DNA of 64,000 nucleotides from Alphaproteobacteria bacterium (GTDB lineage: Bacteria > Pseudomonadota > Alphaproteobacteria > UBA8366 > Aestuariispiraceae): NCBI GenBank assembly GCA_030065235.1, contig JASJDC010000010.1, forward strand, positions 62,001 through 126,000, in the 5' to 3' direction. The notes below the pieces were generated by a model, which was not told the origin of the DNA, made no database searches, and was given only the letters and a program-made list of their open reading frames with translations. Both the position numbers and the translations under genes were made by a program. Positions 37,921 to 46,317 of the stretch are shown in pieces. Within the stretch, counting starts at the first letter, position 1. The number at the start of each line of letters is the position of its first letter.

Positions 37921-38273
37921 TGTTCGTAGAAATAGTCGACCAGCATCTGGCTGCGGCCGGTCGTGCTGACCCATCTGCGCGCCACGAAAAACTTTACCGG
38001 CAAATCCGTCTCGGCTAAGGCCAACGAGCTCTTCTTGTACGTCGAGACGCCCCGACAGCGGCGACGACCGCCGATCGAGAAAGCCCCGCACGCCAAACTG
38101 CTGGGCGAACTCGCCGTGCTGATGGAAAAGGCGCAGGAGATCGCGCTTTCAGGCTGCGACGACGGCGCACTTCCCCTCGACCATACACCTCGATGGCCAC
38201 CCAGATCACACCGAAGTCCGCGCGCAAATGACGCCACGCGCTCGGACGCTAACCGCCTTATCGAACAAGATTG
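37921..38273. other. Unassigned region at the left edge of the accessory island
   Basis: About 350 bases without a gene I can name. A plus-strand frame from a GTG at 37963 has a protein-like middle (LLGELAVLMEKAQEIAL), and another frame reads VDQHLAAAGRADPSARHEKLY, but each is short, lacks a ribosome-binding site and changes frame. It may be the ruin of a gene damaged at the island junction. Confidence 0.3.
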
Positions 38274-38313
38274 TTGACTCCGCGTGGCGTCGGAAATAAA
38301 TGTCCGGACATTT
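38274..38313 (+). promoter_or_regulatory. Promoter with overlapping 16-bp palindromic operator for catabolic module A
   Basis: TTGACT (38274-38279) and TAAATG (38297-38302) are spaced by 17 bases. A perfect palindrome, AAATGTCCGGACATTT (38298-38313), covers the -10 and the start point. A dimeric repressor bound there would block transcription of the DUF35-thiolase operon, which starts at 38343. The core TGTCCGGACA resembles operators of GntR-type regulators; the GntR/UTRA protein at 54018-54821 and the IclR protein at 47360-48214 are the local candidates. Confidence 0.65.
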
Positions 38314-38342
38314 GATAAGAGTGAATTTAGGAAAGTAGCAGA

Positions 38343-38741
38343 ATGACTGACGAGCCAGGGCGAGACAAAGTTTCAGGGCCGGACGAAGAGTTTTCGACTT
38401 CGCTAACGGAGGGCAAGTTTCGCATTCAGCAGTGCAATTCCTGTTCTGCGCATTGCTTTCCGCCACGCACGTTGTGTCCGGTGTGCAGCTCACGCGACCT
38501 CGAATGGCGCGACGCGTCGGGGATTGGTTGGCTGCATGCCTTCACAATTGTACGCCGGTCCATCGAAAAGGGCGGTGATTACAACGTCGTCCTGGTGGAC
38601 CTTAAGGAGGGTCCAAGGATGATGAGCCGCGTGGATGGTGTCGCACTCGAAGACCTGAAGATCGGCATGGCCTTGCAGGCGCACGTGGCTCAGGAGGCGG
38701 ACGGCGACAAAGTCATCTTCCGCCCAGGCGAGTCAGAATGA
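38343..38741 (+). CDS. DUF35 zinc-ribbon/OB-fold protein
   Basis: 132 residues. Four or five cysteines form a zinc ribbon (C31, C34, C38, C45, C48) followed by the OB-fold (GWLHAFTIVRR, VVLVDLKEGPRMMSRV). DUF35 proteins bind acyl-CoA partners and are obligate companions of thiolase-like enzymes, for example the DUF35 part of ChsH2 with Ltp2 in steroid side-chain cleavage. It overlaps the thiolase-like gene by ATGA, so the two probably form a complex. Confidence 0.88.
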   Translation: MTDEPGRDKVSGPDEEFSTSLTEGKFRIQQCNSCSAHCFPPRTLCPVCSSRDLEWRDASGIGWLHAFTIVRRSIEKGGDYNVVLVDLKEGPRMMSRVDGVALEDLKIGMALQAHVAQEADGDKVIFRPGESE

Positions 38742-39889
38742 GCCGGAGCTTGCGCGGGAAATCGGCCATTGTGGGCGCGGCTCTCGCCACACCAGGGCCG
38801 CGCCCCGGTTGGTCCGCGCAGGAAATTCTGGCGGACGCGGTGGGGAACGTACTGGACCAGACGGGATTGACCCTGAAGGATGTGGACGGCCTTTTTGTCG
38901 GCTCGGCCTTTCATTACACGCCGACGCTGTCCATGGCTGAGTATCTCGGTCTACGCCCCCGTTTCTCGGATTCGAACATGGTGGGCGGCTCGTCCTTCGT
39001 CGGTCACCTGCTGACGGCGGCGATGGCGCTCCAGAGCGGCCAATGTGACGTTGCGCTTATCTGTTATGGCAGCAATCAGGCCACAGCCGGGGGACGGCTG
39101 CATTCCATGGCCGAGCCACAACCCTACGAGGCGCCCTACGCACCGCGCTATCCTGTCAGCAGCTATGCCTTCGCAGCGCAGCGGCACATGCACACCTATG
39201 GCACGACGCGCACTCAGCTGGCGCATGTGGCGACCGCCGCGCGGGCCTGGGCGGCGTCGAACCCCGAGGCGCAAGAGCGCTGTCCGCTCAGCATCGACGA
39301 CGTGCTCAACGCGCGGATGATCAGCGACCCGCTGAGCAAGCTTGATTGCTGCCTGGTCACCGATGGCGGCGGTGCGGTGATCATGGTGCGCGCCGACCGC
39401 GCTAATGATTTCCCCGAACCGCCCGTCTACCTTTTGGGCGCCGCAGGGGCCCATTGGCATCGCCAGATCTCGGCCATGCCCGACCTGACGGTCACAGCCG
39501 CATCCGAATCCGGCCCGCGCGCCTTTGCGATGGCGGGGTTCGGGCCCCAAGATATCGACGTCGTGCAACTCTACGACGCGTTTACGATCAACACGCTGCT
39601 CTTACTGGAAGATCTGGGGTTCTGCCCTAAAGGCGAGGGCGGCCCCTTCGTGGCGTCTGGCGCGATCGCGCCCGGCGGCGACCTTCCCGTGAACACAAAT
39701 GGCGGGGGTCTCTCCTGCTGTCACCCAGGCATGTACGGCATTTTTCTGATCATTGAGGCGGTGCGCCAACTGCGCGGCGCCGCGCCGGGCCAGCAGATCC
39801 GCGGCGCCGAAACCGCGTTGGTGCACGGCAATGGCGGGGTTCTGTCCAGCCAGATCACCGCCATTCTTGGCAACGAACAAACCCTGTGA
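38738..39889 (+). CDS. Thiolase-superfamily protein lacking the catalytic cysteines (SCP2/Ltp2-like)
   Basis: 383 residues. The thiolase fold is recognised by its N-terminal SAIVGAALATPG and C-terminal NTNGGGLSCCHPGMYG. The usual nucleophile motif (C-x-S-G) is replaced by MVGGSSFVGH at residues 81-90, and the second Cys motif by HGNGG at 363-367; only the HP-G histidine remains. This pattern fits the non-thiolytic, Ltp2-type retro-aldolase or lipid-transfer branch and not a ketothiolase. Its DUF35 partner is encoded just upstream. Confidence 0.85.
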   Translation: MSRSLRGKSAIVGAALATPGPRPGWSAQEILADAVGNVLDQTGLTLKDVDGLFVGSAFHYTPTLSMAEYLGLRPRFSDSNMVGGSSFVGHLLTAAMALQSGQCDVALICYGSNQATAGGRLHSMAEPQPYEAPYAPRYPVSSYAFAAQRHMHTYGTTRTQLAHVATAARAWAASNPEAQERCPLSIDDVLNARMISDPLSKLDCCLVTDGGGAVIMVRADRANDFPEPPVYLLGAAGAHWHRQISAMPDLTVTAASESGPRAFAMAGFGPQDIDVVQLYDAFTINTLLLLEDLGFCPKGEGGPFVASGAIAPGGDLPVNTNGGGLSCCHPGMYGIFLIIEAVRQLRGAAPGQQIRGAETALVHGNGGVLSSQITAILGNEQTL

Positions 39890-39925
39890 CGCACGCGCGT
39901 CCCAAAGCGAAAAGGATCATCGTCC

Positions 39926-40438
39926 ATGGCTCTTAGGGAAATCAGCCCGAACCGTTTTCGGGGAGAAATCGGCCTCTATTTTGACGATTTCGAAGTGGGC
40001 CACATCTACGAGCATCGCCCGGGTCGGACGCTGACGGATGCGGATAACATCCAGTTTTCGCTGATGACGATGAACTATCACCCGATGCACTGCGATGCGC
40101 ATTTCGCAGAAAAAAGTGAGTTCGGAAAACTGCTGATCAACTCGGGCCTAACGATCGCGATTGTGTTGGGCATGTCGGTGCCAGAGGTCAGCGGCAAGGC
40201 CATCGCCAATCTGGGCTTTCAAGAAATCAAGCTGACCGCGCCCGTTTTCGCCGGCGACACGATCTATGCCGAAAGCGAGATTCTGGAGAAGCGCGCCTCG
40301 GCCTCGCGACCCGGTCAGGGGATCGTGACGGTGCGTACAAAAGGCGTCAATCAGGATGGCGCGGTCTTCATGACCTTCCAGCGCAGCGCGCTCATCGCGA
40401 CCCGTGAGGCCTTTTTGGCCAACGAAAGCAATTACTGA
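39926..40438 (+). CDS. MaoC-like hydratase
   Basis: 170 residues, a single hotdog domain: GLYFDDFEVGHIYEHRPGRTL, the hydratase motif DNIQFSLMTMNYHPMHCD with Asp and His, FGKLLINSGL and the strand DTIYAESEIL. Family members hydrate 2-enoyl-CoA or mesaconyl/itaconyl-type CoA esters. AAAGGA supports the start. It is followed after 20 bases by an acyl-CoA dehydrogenase. Confidence 0.9.
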   Translation: MALREISPNRFRGEIGLYFDDFEVGHIYEHRPGRTLTDADNIQFSLMTMNYHPMHCDAHFAEKSEFGKLLINSGLTIAIVLGMSVPEVSGKAIANLGFQEIKLTAPVFAGDTIYAESEILEKRASASRPGQGIVTVRTKGVNQDGAVFMTFQRSALIATREAFLANESNY

Positions 40439-40458
40439 CCGATAGGAGAGAATAGGAC

Positions 40459-41613
40459 ATGACGATCGACGCCGCTGAAACCGAGACGATGGTTCTCGAT
40501 TCCGTAGACCGGTTCCTGCGCGCCGAGGTAGAGCCGCACGTCCGCCATCTGGAACAGAATGACATCTATCCGACTGAGATTGTCGAGCGGATGAAAGAGA
40601 TGGGTCTTTTTGGCCTCATCATCGACGAAGAATATGGCGGCCTGGGTCTTTCCACGACAAGCTATGTGCGCATCATCGAGCGTATCGCCCGGACGTGGAT
40701 GTCCCTGTCGGGCATCGTCAACTCGCACCTTATTATGGCGATGGCCGTGCAGCGTTCGGGCACCGACGCGCAGAAGTCCGAGTTTTTACCCCGCTTCGCC
40801 ACCGCAGAGCTGCGTGGCGGCATCGCTCTAACTGAACCGGATGCAGGCACGGATCTGCAGGCCATTCGCACCACGGCGCGGCGCGACGGATCGGATTATG
40901 TCGTGAACGGCGCAAAGACCTGGATCACCAATTCGGGCACCGGCAATTGTCTGGCGCTGCTGGTCAAAACCGACCCGAACGCCGAGCCGCGGCACAAAGG
41001 CATGAGCCTTTTCATCGCAGAGAAGGGCCCCGGTTTCGAGGTCACCCGCAAGCTGGAAAAAATGGGCTATCGCGGGATCGATACCTGCGAGTTGGCGTTC
41101 AACGACTACCGTATCCCAGCCGACCGGCTGATCAGCGGCGCCGAAGGGCGCGGTCTGCAACAAATCCTGTCGGGGCTTGAGCTTGGTCGCATCAACGTGG
41201 CGGCGCGTGGCGTAGGAATAGCCCGCGCCGCGCTGGAGGCGGCGACGCGCTATGCGCAGGAGCGCAAGACCTTTGGCAAGGCGATCCACGAACACCAGGC
41301 GGTCCAGCTGATGTTGGGAGACATGGCGACCCGCACAGAGGCAGCGGAATTGCTGACCCTGTCGGCTGCAGACGCGTATGACCGCGGCGCGCGCTGCGAC
41401 ATGGAGGCGGGCATGGCCAAGTATTTCGCGACAGAAGCCGCCGTGACCAATTCCATGGACTGCATGCGCGTTCACGGCGGCTACGGCTATTCCAAGGAAT
41501 ACGACGTCGAGCGGTTGTACCGTGACGCCCCGCTGCTGACGATTGGCGAGGGCACCAATGAAATGCAGCGCATGATCATCGCCAAACAGCAAGTTGAAAG
41601 GAACAAAATATGA
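40459..41613 (+). CDS. Acyl-CoA dehydrogenase
   Basis: 384 residues, full length. FAD-dependent alpha,beta-desaturation of an acyl-CoA. Seen: ALTEPDAGTDLQAI, KTWITNSG, the GRINVAARGVGIARAAL region, RKTFGKAIHEHQAVQ, and the C-terminal YGYSKEYDVERLYRDAPLLT followed by IGEGTNEMQ, in which the catalytic Glu is kept. It overlaps the next gene by ATGA. Confidence 0.93.
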   Translation: MTIDAAETETMVLDSVDRFLRAEVEPHVRHLEQNDIYPTEIVERMKEMGLFGLIIDEEYGGLGLSTTSYVRIIERIARTWMSLSGIVNSHLIMAMAVQRSGTDAQKSEFLPRFATAELRGGIALTEPDAGTDLQAIRTTARRDGSDYVVNGAKTWITNSGTGNCLALLVKTDPNAEPRHKGMSLFIAEKGPGFEVTRKLEKMGYRGIDTCELAFNDYRIPADRLISGAEGRGLQQILSGLELGRINVAARGVGIARAALEAATRYAQERKTFGKAIHEHQAVQLMLGDMATRTEAAELLTLSAADAYDRGARCDMEAGMAKYFATEAAVTNSMDCMRVHGGYGYSKEYDVERLYRDAPLLTIGEGTNEMQRMIIAKQQVERNKI

Positions 41614-42794
41614 CCCTTCCGCTTGACGGGCTGCGCATTCTCGCGGTCGAGCAATACGGGGCCGGACCTTTCGGCACTCAGCATCTGGCCGATCTTGGGG
41701 CCGAGGTCATCAAGATCGAAAACGCCGCGCAGGGTGGGGATGTGGGACGGCATGTCGGGCCGCATTTTCTGGGGCCGGGCGACAGCGTCTTTTACCATGC
41801 GTTCAACCGCAACAAACGTTCTGTCACGTTAGACCTGAAATCCGGTGCGGGGCGCGCGGCTTTTCATGATCTGGTGCGCGAAGCCGATGCCGTTTTCAAC
41901 AATCTGCGCGGCGATCTGCCGGCCAAGCTGGGGCTCGACTACGCCTCGCTGTCGAAAATCCGGCCCGATATTGTTTGCGCCCATTTGTCAGCCTACGGAC
42001 GGGACGGATCGCGCGCGGCTTGGCCAGGCTATGATTATCTGATGCAAGCCGAGGCAGGCTACTTATCGCTGACCGGAGAAGTCGACGGACCGCCCGCGCG
42101 GTTCGGCCTGTCGATCATCGACCTGATGACGGGCACGATGTCGGCGCTCGCTTTGGTCTCAGCGGTCCTCGGCGCACGCGCGAGCGGTAAGGGACGTGAT
42201 ATTGACACCAGCCTTTACGAGGTCGCCGTGCACAACCTCGGCTATGTCGGGACATGGTATCTGAACAAGGGCGCGGTAACGGGCCGGCATCCGCGCAGTT
42301 CGCATCCGTCTCTCACCCCCAGCCAGTTGTATCGAACCGGCGATGGTTGGCTCTTTATCATGTGCAACAAAGAGAAATTCTGGCCCCTTCTGGCGCGGGC
42401 GGTTGATCGGCCCGAGTGGGCGCAGGACCCCCGCTACCGAACCTTCGCCGACCGACTGGCCAACCGCGATGCGTTGACCCAGGACATGGATGCAGCCTTG
42501 TCAGCGGCGACGACGCAGGAATGGATTGAACGGCTGGGCGGGATTGTCCCGGTTGCGCCTGTCTATGACGTGGCCGAAGCGCTGGACAGTCCATTTGCGC
42601 GCGAGCGTGGGATGGTTGTCGATGTGGAGCACCCGCAAGCCGGCGCCGTTGGCACAATAGCCTGCCCCATCCGGGTGGCGGGGGAGGACCTGCCCCGGGG
42701 CGTGGCGCCGGGATTGGGTCAGCACAATCAAGAGTATTTGGGCGACCGAGCAGAAAACCCAGACATCACCGGCCTGCCCCGGGCTGCGTCTTGA
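41610..42794 (+). CDS. Class III (CaiB/BaiF) CoA-transferase
   Basis: 394 residues. Transfers CoA between carboxylic acids through an enzyme-Asp anhydride. Features: LDGLRILAVEQYGAGPFGTQ, LADLGAEVIKIENAAQGGD, NRNKRSVTLDLKSGAGR and IVCAHLSAYGRDG. The position between an acyl-CoA dehydrogenase and a CitE-like lyase suggests it activates the pathway's acid from a CoA ester product such as succinyl-CoA or acetyl-CoA; the partner acids are not known. Confidence 0.92.
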   Translation: MTLPLDGLRILAVEQYGAGPFGTQHLADLGAEVIKIENAAQGGDVGRHVGPHFLGPGDSVFYHAFNRNKRSVTLDLKSGAGRAAFHDLVREADAVFNNLRGDLPAKLGLDYASLSKIRPDIVCAHLSAYGRDGSRAAWPGYDYLMQAEAGYLSLTGEVDGPPARFGLSIIDLMTGTMSALALVSAVLGARASGKGRDIDTSLYEVAVHNLGYVGTWYLNKGAVTGRHPRSSHPSLTPSQLYRTGDGWLFIMCNKEKFWPLLARAVDRPEWAQDPRYRTFADRLANRDALTQDMDAALSAATTQEWIERLGGIVPVAPVYDVAEALDSPFARERGMVVDVEHPQAGAVGTIACPIRVAGEDLPRGVAPGLGQHNQEYLGDRAENPDITGLPRAAS

Positions 42795-43600
42795 GCGCGC
42801 AATGGGTTGAGACGGCCCGATCTGTTCTCTTCGTACCCGGGGATCGGCCGGAGCGGTTGACGAAAGCGCGCGCCAGCGGCGCGGACCTCGTGGTTGTTGA
42901 CCTTGAAGACGCCGTTTCGGCCGAGGTCAAAGGAAAAGCGCGGCAAGCCTTGCAGCCCGGGGACGGAATCGCGGTGCGGATCAACCCGTCAGGCACGCCT
43001 TGGTACAAGGATGACATTGCGGGTGTTTTGTCGGTCGGCTTGGGGGCGGTGATGTTGCCCAAGGCTGACGCCGTGAGTGCAGAGGCACTGGCCCGGGATC
43101 TGCCTTCGGACGTCGCCATCATCGCCTTGGTTGAAACCGCGCACGGGGTATTGGACGCACCGCGTTTGGCCGAGGCGGCCGGCGTCGCTCGGTTGGTTTT
43201 TGGCTCGGTGGACTACGGGCTCGATACGGGGATCAGCGACACGAGCGCCGCGATGGATCACGCGCGCTCAGCGCTTGTTGTGGCCTCCGCAGCCGCCGGG
43301 TTGCCCGGACCTGTCGACGGTGTGACGCTTGCGCTGGATAATCCCGATCAGGTTGCGGATGACGCGGCGCGTGCGGCGTCACTGGGGATGACGGGTAAGC
43401 TCTGCATTCACCCCCGCCAAGTGGCTGCGGTCAATGCGGTATTCGCGCCCAGCGAGGCCGCGCTTGAAGAGGCGCGCGCTTTGTTGGCGGCTGCAGAAGC
43501 CGCGGGCGCAGTTGGGGCGTTCCGCTTTAACGGGAGACTTGTGGATCGTCCGGTTCTGGAACGGGCGCGGCGGCTGATCGGAAAAGAGCGTGCGCGATAG
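42791..43600 (+). CDS. CitE-like CoA-ester lyase
   Basis: 269 residues, TTG start inside the CoA-transferase stop (TTGA). TIM-barrel landmarks: ARSVLFVPGDRPERLTKA, VVDLEDAVSAEVKGKAR, VRINPSGTPWY, IALVETAHGVLDAPRL and FGSVDYGLD. It would cleave a 3-hydroxyacyl-CoA of malyl or citramalyl type into a ketoacid and acetyl-CoA. It closes module A. Confidence 0.88.
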   Translation: MSAQWVETARSVLFVPGDRPERLTKARASGADLVVVDLEDAVSAEVKGKARQALQPGDGIAVRINPSGTPWYKDDIAGVLSVGLGAVMLPKADAVSAEALARDLPSDVAIIALVETAHGVLDAPRLAEAAGVARLVFGSVDYGLDTGISDTSAAMDHARSALVVASAAAGLPGPVDGVTLALDNPDQVADDAARAASLGMTGKLCIHPRQVAAVNAVFAPSEAALEEARALLAAAEAAGAVGAFRFNGRLVDRPVLERARRLIGKERAR

Positions 43601-43616
43601 GGCTTTGCGGCGAGCC

Positions 43617-44705
43617 CTAGGATACAGCGCCGTTAAAGCGCGGGTAGTCCGTATATCCTTCCGCGCCGCCGCTGTAGAAGGTTTCCGGCTTCGGGTCTGA
43701 CAGGGGGAAGTTCTGCGCCACGCGATCCACCAGATCAGGATTGGCGATAAAGGGCTTCCCGAACCCGACGGCGTCTGCCGCGCCTGACCGGATCACCTCT
43801 GCGCCGGTCTGTGTCGTCAGCTTTTCGTTCAGAACAAACCCACCCTTGAACAGCGCGCGCATCTTCGGCGCCACGCTGTCCGCGGCGCGCGCCTCTCGCA
43901 GATAAAGAAACGCAAGAGCGCGCGTGCTCAGCGCTTCTGCGACGGCGCAAAACAACCCCTCCGGATCCGGATCGGACACTGAATGGCCGCTGCGCGGCGA
44001 CAGATGCACGCCGATCCGGTCTGCCGGCCAAAGATCGCTTAGGCGATCCACGACCTCTAGCAGCAAGCGCATCCTGTTTTCGGGGGCGCCGCCGTATTCG
44101 TCTGTTCGGATGTTTGAAGAGCCCTGCAGGAATTGGTCGAACAAATACCCGTTTGCGCCATGAATCTCGATCCCGTCAAACCCAGCGGACAGCGCCATGC
44201 GGGCCGCTGTCGCGAATTGCTCGACGATTTGCGGCATCTCATCGGCTCGCAACGCGCGCGGGGTCACCCATGGCCTCTTGGGTCTGACCATCGTGACGGT
44301 TCCGTTGGGCGGCAACGCCGAAGGCGCGACAGGGGTTTCGCCCTCCAAGAATATCGGGTCCGACAATCGCCCAACATGCCAAAGCTGTGCAACGATGCGC
44401 CCGCCCTTTTCGTGAACGGCTTCTGTCACCTTGCGCCACGAACGCGCAAGGTCATCGCTCCAAAGCCCGCTGACGCCGGCATATCCAACCGCCTGAGGCG
44501 AAACCGGAATGCCTTCGGTTACAATCAAACCCGCCTCCGCCCGCTGCGCATAGTATTCAGACATCATGTCGGTCGCGGCAAAGTTTGGCCCGGCGCGACA
44601 GCGCGTCAAAGGCGACATCACGATGCGGTTGGGCAATGCCAGCGACCCAAGTCGCGTCGGGGTCAGCAGCACCTCTAAATGATCATTATGCGCAACTTTG
44701 GTCAT
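43617..44705 (-). CDS. Old-yellow-enzyme ene-reductase (NemA-like)
   Basis: 362 residues. FMN-dependent reduction of activated C=C bonds or nitro compounds. Motifs: NRIVMSPLTRCRA, AQLWHVGRLSD, FDGIEIHGANGYLFDQFLQ (His and Asn contacts), RTDEYGGAPENRMRLLLEVV (two halves of one motif) and GFGKPFIANPDL. The ATG at 44705 is the usual N-terminus; a longer frame runs into the divergent gene. It faces module A tail to tail and shares a 90-base divergent promoter gap with the hydrolase. Confidence 0.92.
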   Translation of the reverse strand: MTKVAHNDHLEVLLTPTRLGSLALPNRIVMSPLTRCRAGPNFAATDMMSEYYAQRAEAGLIVTEGIPVSPQAVGYAGVSGLWSDDLARSWRKVTEAVHEKGGRIVAQLWHVGRLSDPIFLEGETPVAPSALPPNGTVTMVRPKRPWVTPRALRADEMPQIVEQFATAARMALSAGFDGIEIHGANGYLFDQFLQGSSNIRTDEYGGAPENRMRLLLEVVDRLSDLWPADRIGVHLSPRSGHSVSDPDPEGLFCAVAEALSTRALAFLYLREARAADSVAPKMRALFKGGFVLNEKLTTQTGAEVIRSGAADAVGFGKPFIANPDLVDRVAQNFPLSDPKPETFYSGGAEGYTDYPRFNGAVS

Positions 44706-44798
44706 TGTGTTCAATAAATGCAATTTATAGCCAGTGATTACAAGAGGCGGATCGACGCCGTAGTTCCGAGGCCCATCGCGAAAGGGTGCGCATCGATA

Positions 44799-46289
44799 AT
44801 GACAGCATTCAAACGCCACATAATCCGCGTCAAATCGCGCAACGTTCACCTGCGCGTGGGTGGAGAGGGGCCACCGGTCATCTTGCTTCACGAGTCTCCC
44901 CGCTCTTCCGCGGCGGTGACGCCGCTTGCAGCGCATCTTGTCAGCCGTGCAACGGTTCTGGCGCCCGACACGCCAGGGAACGGTCTTTCTGATCCGCTGC
45001 CGCTGTCGCGCCCGGATATTGCCGACTATGCCGATGCGCTCGCCGATCTAATGACGGCTTTGAACGTACCGCGCGCACCCATTTATGGCGCCCACACCGG
45101 CGCCTTGATCGCGATGGAAATGACGCTCAGGCGCCCGGACCTGGTGTCCTGCGCCGTTCTGGAGGGCTACCCGGTCTTTGACCCCGCTTTTCAGCAAGAG
45201 GCGCTGCGCAGTTACCTACCGTCCTTTGCGCCGGAATGGAGCGGCGCCCACATGGCCGCGCTTTGGTCACGGGTCCGGGACCAGTTCATCTTCTTCCCGT
45301 GGTATGCTGCTGGAGAGGCGGGACGGCTCGCCTGGCCCCCCGCCCCGCTTGAAACCCATGACGCGGTGCTCTCCGATCTGTTGGCGTCCGGCGACAATTA
45401 CCGGGCGCCCTATGCCGCCGCTTTCCGCTACGACGCCGTCGCAGGCGTCGGCAGACTTGTCGCGCTTCAAGCGCAGGGCGGCCCTCAGGTCACTTTTCTC
45501 ACGCGCGCCGACGACATGCTGTATCCCTACCTCTCGCAACTGCGAGCGCTGGCGCCCGACGGCGATATCCGGTCACTGAGCGCGGATCGCCCGGTTTGGG
45601 GCAAGACCATCTCCGACATCTTGTGCGGGGCCCGCGACGCGCCCATGACCGCGATGCTGTCTCAAGCCGAAGATCGTTTCTTCGCAGGGGGCGACTTGTT
45701 GGTGCGGCGCTTGGGGCGTGAAGACGGTCCGGTAAAGCTGATGCTGCACGGGCATCCCGGGTCGGGGGCGGGTTTGGGGCAACACGCGGCGGACGCCGGC
45801 CGTGAGGGAATGGTGCTGGTTCCCGACTTGCCGGGATCCGGCGACTCCAGTGCATTGCCGCTGGGGCCTGACATGGCGCGACGCCTTGCAGATCGGCTGC
45901 GGGCGGCGCTGCCAGACATCGAGATGGATCAAACCGCCTGGTTCACCGCCGGCCCAATAGCTGAAGCCCTACACGCAAAAGAACCCGCGCGCTTCGCCGC
46001 CCCGCAGGTGCATGACGCCCTGCCGCGCGACCCTGACGCACTGGCGACCCTCGCACGCCAGTGGCCGCTCAATCTGCCTACGGACTGGCAGGGCAGTCAC
46101 GTTATGGGCGCGTGGCACCGCGCGCGAGATGGCATGCTGCAACATCCCTGGTATGATCGCAGTGTCGCCGCGCGCCGGGTCTTGTCGGGAGAACCGGACT
46201 TGGCCGCCATTCATGCACAATGCGCGGCGATACTGTCCGAGCGCGACACGAATGCGGCTCTGATTCCGGCGCTGATAAAAGGGGCGTGA
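44799..46289 (+). CDS. Tandem alpha/beta-hydrolase fusion
   Basis: 496 residues made of two alpha/beta-hydrolase-like halves. Half one: VILLHESPRSS (oxyanion strand), APDTPGNGLSDPL, and the nucleophile elbow IYGAHTGALIAMEM, where His99 occupies the position normally held by Ser. Half two starts near residue 312 (LMLHGHPGSGAG, VLVPDLPGSGDS) and has no clear elbow at all. A C-C bond or ester hydrolase role is possible, but the missing Ser means it may use other chemistry or be a binding protein. The start at 44799 is weakly supported; an in-frame ATG at 44718 would add 27 residues. Confidence 0.72.
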   Translation: MTAFKRHIIRVKSRNVHLRVGGEGPPVILLHESPRSSAAVTPLAAHLVSRATVLAPDTPGNGLSDPLPLSRPDIADYADALADLMTALNVPRAPIYGAHTGALIAMEMTLRRPDLVSCAVLEGYPVFDPAFQQEALRSYLPSFAPEWSGAHMAALWSRVRDQFIFFPWYAAGEAGRLAWPPAPLETHDAVLSDLLASGDNYRAPYAAAFRYDAVAGVGRLVALQAQGGPQVTFLTRADDMLYPYLSQLRALAPDGDIRSLSADRPVWGKTISDILCGARDAPMTAMLSQAEDRFFAGGDLLVRRLGREDGPVKLMLHGHPGSGAGLGQHAADAGREGMVLVPDLPGSGDSSALPLGPDMARRLADRLRAALPDIEMDQTAWFTAGPIAEALHAKEPARFAAPQVHDALPRDPDALATLARQWPLNLPTDWQGSHVMGAWHRARDGMLQHPWYDRSVAARRVLSGEPDLAAIHAQCAAILSERDTNAALIPALIKGA

Positions 46290-46317
46290 ACTGGGGTCGT
46301 GAACTGGGGGCGCATTT

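Noticed and set aside
37572-38237. Minus-strand frame containing EREGFEPSV
   Set aside because: This string arises from translating the complement of a tRNA-Ser gene and is a common false gene.
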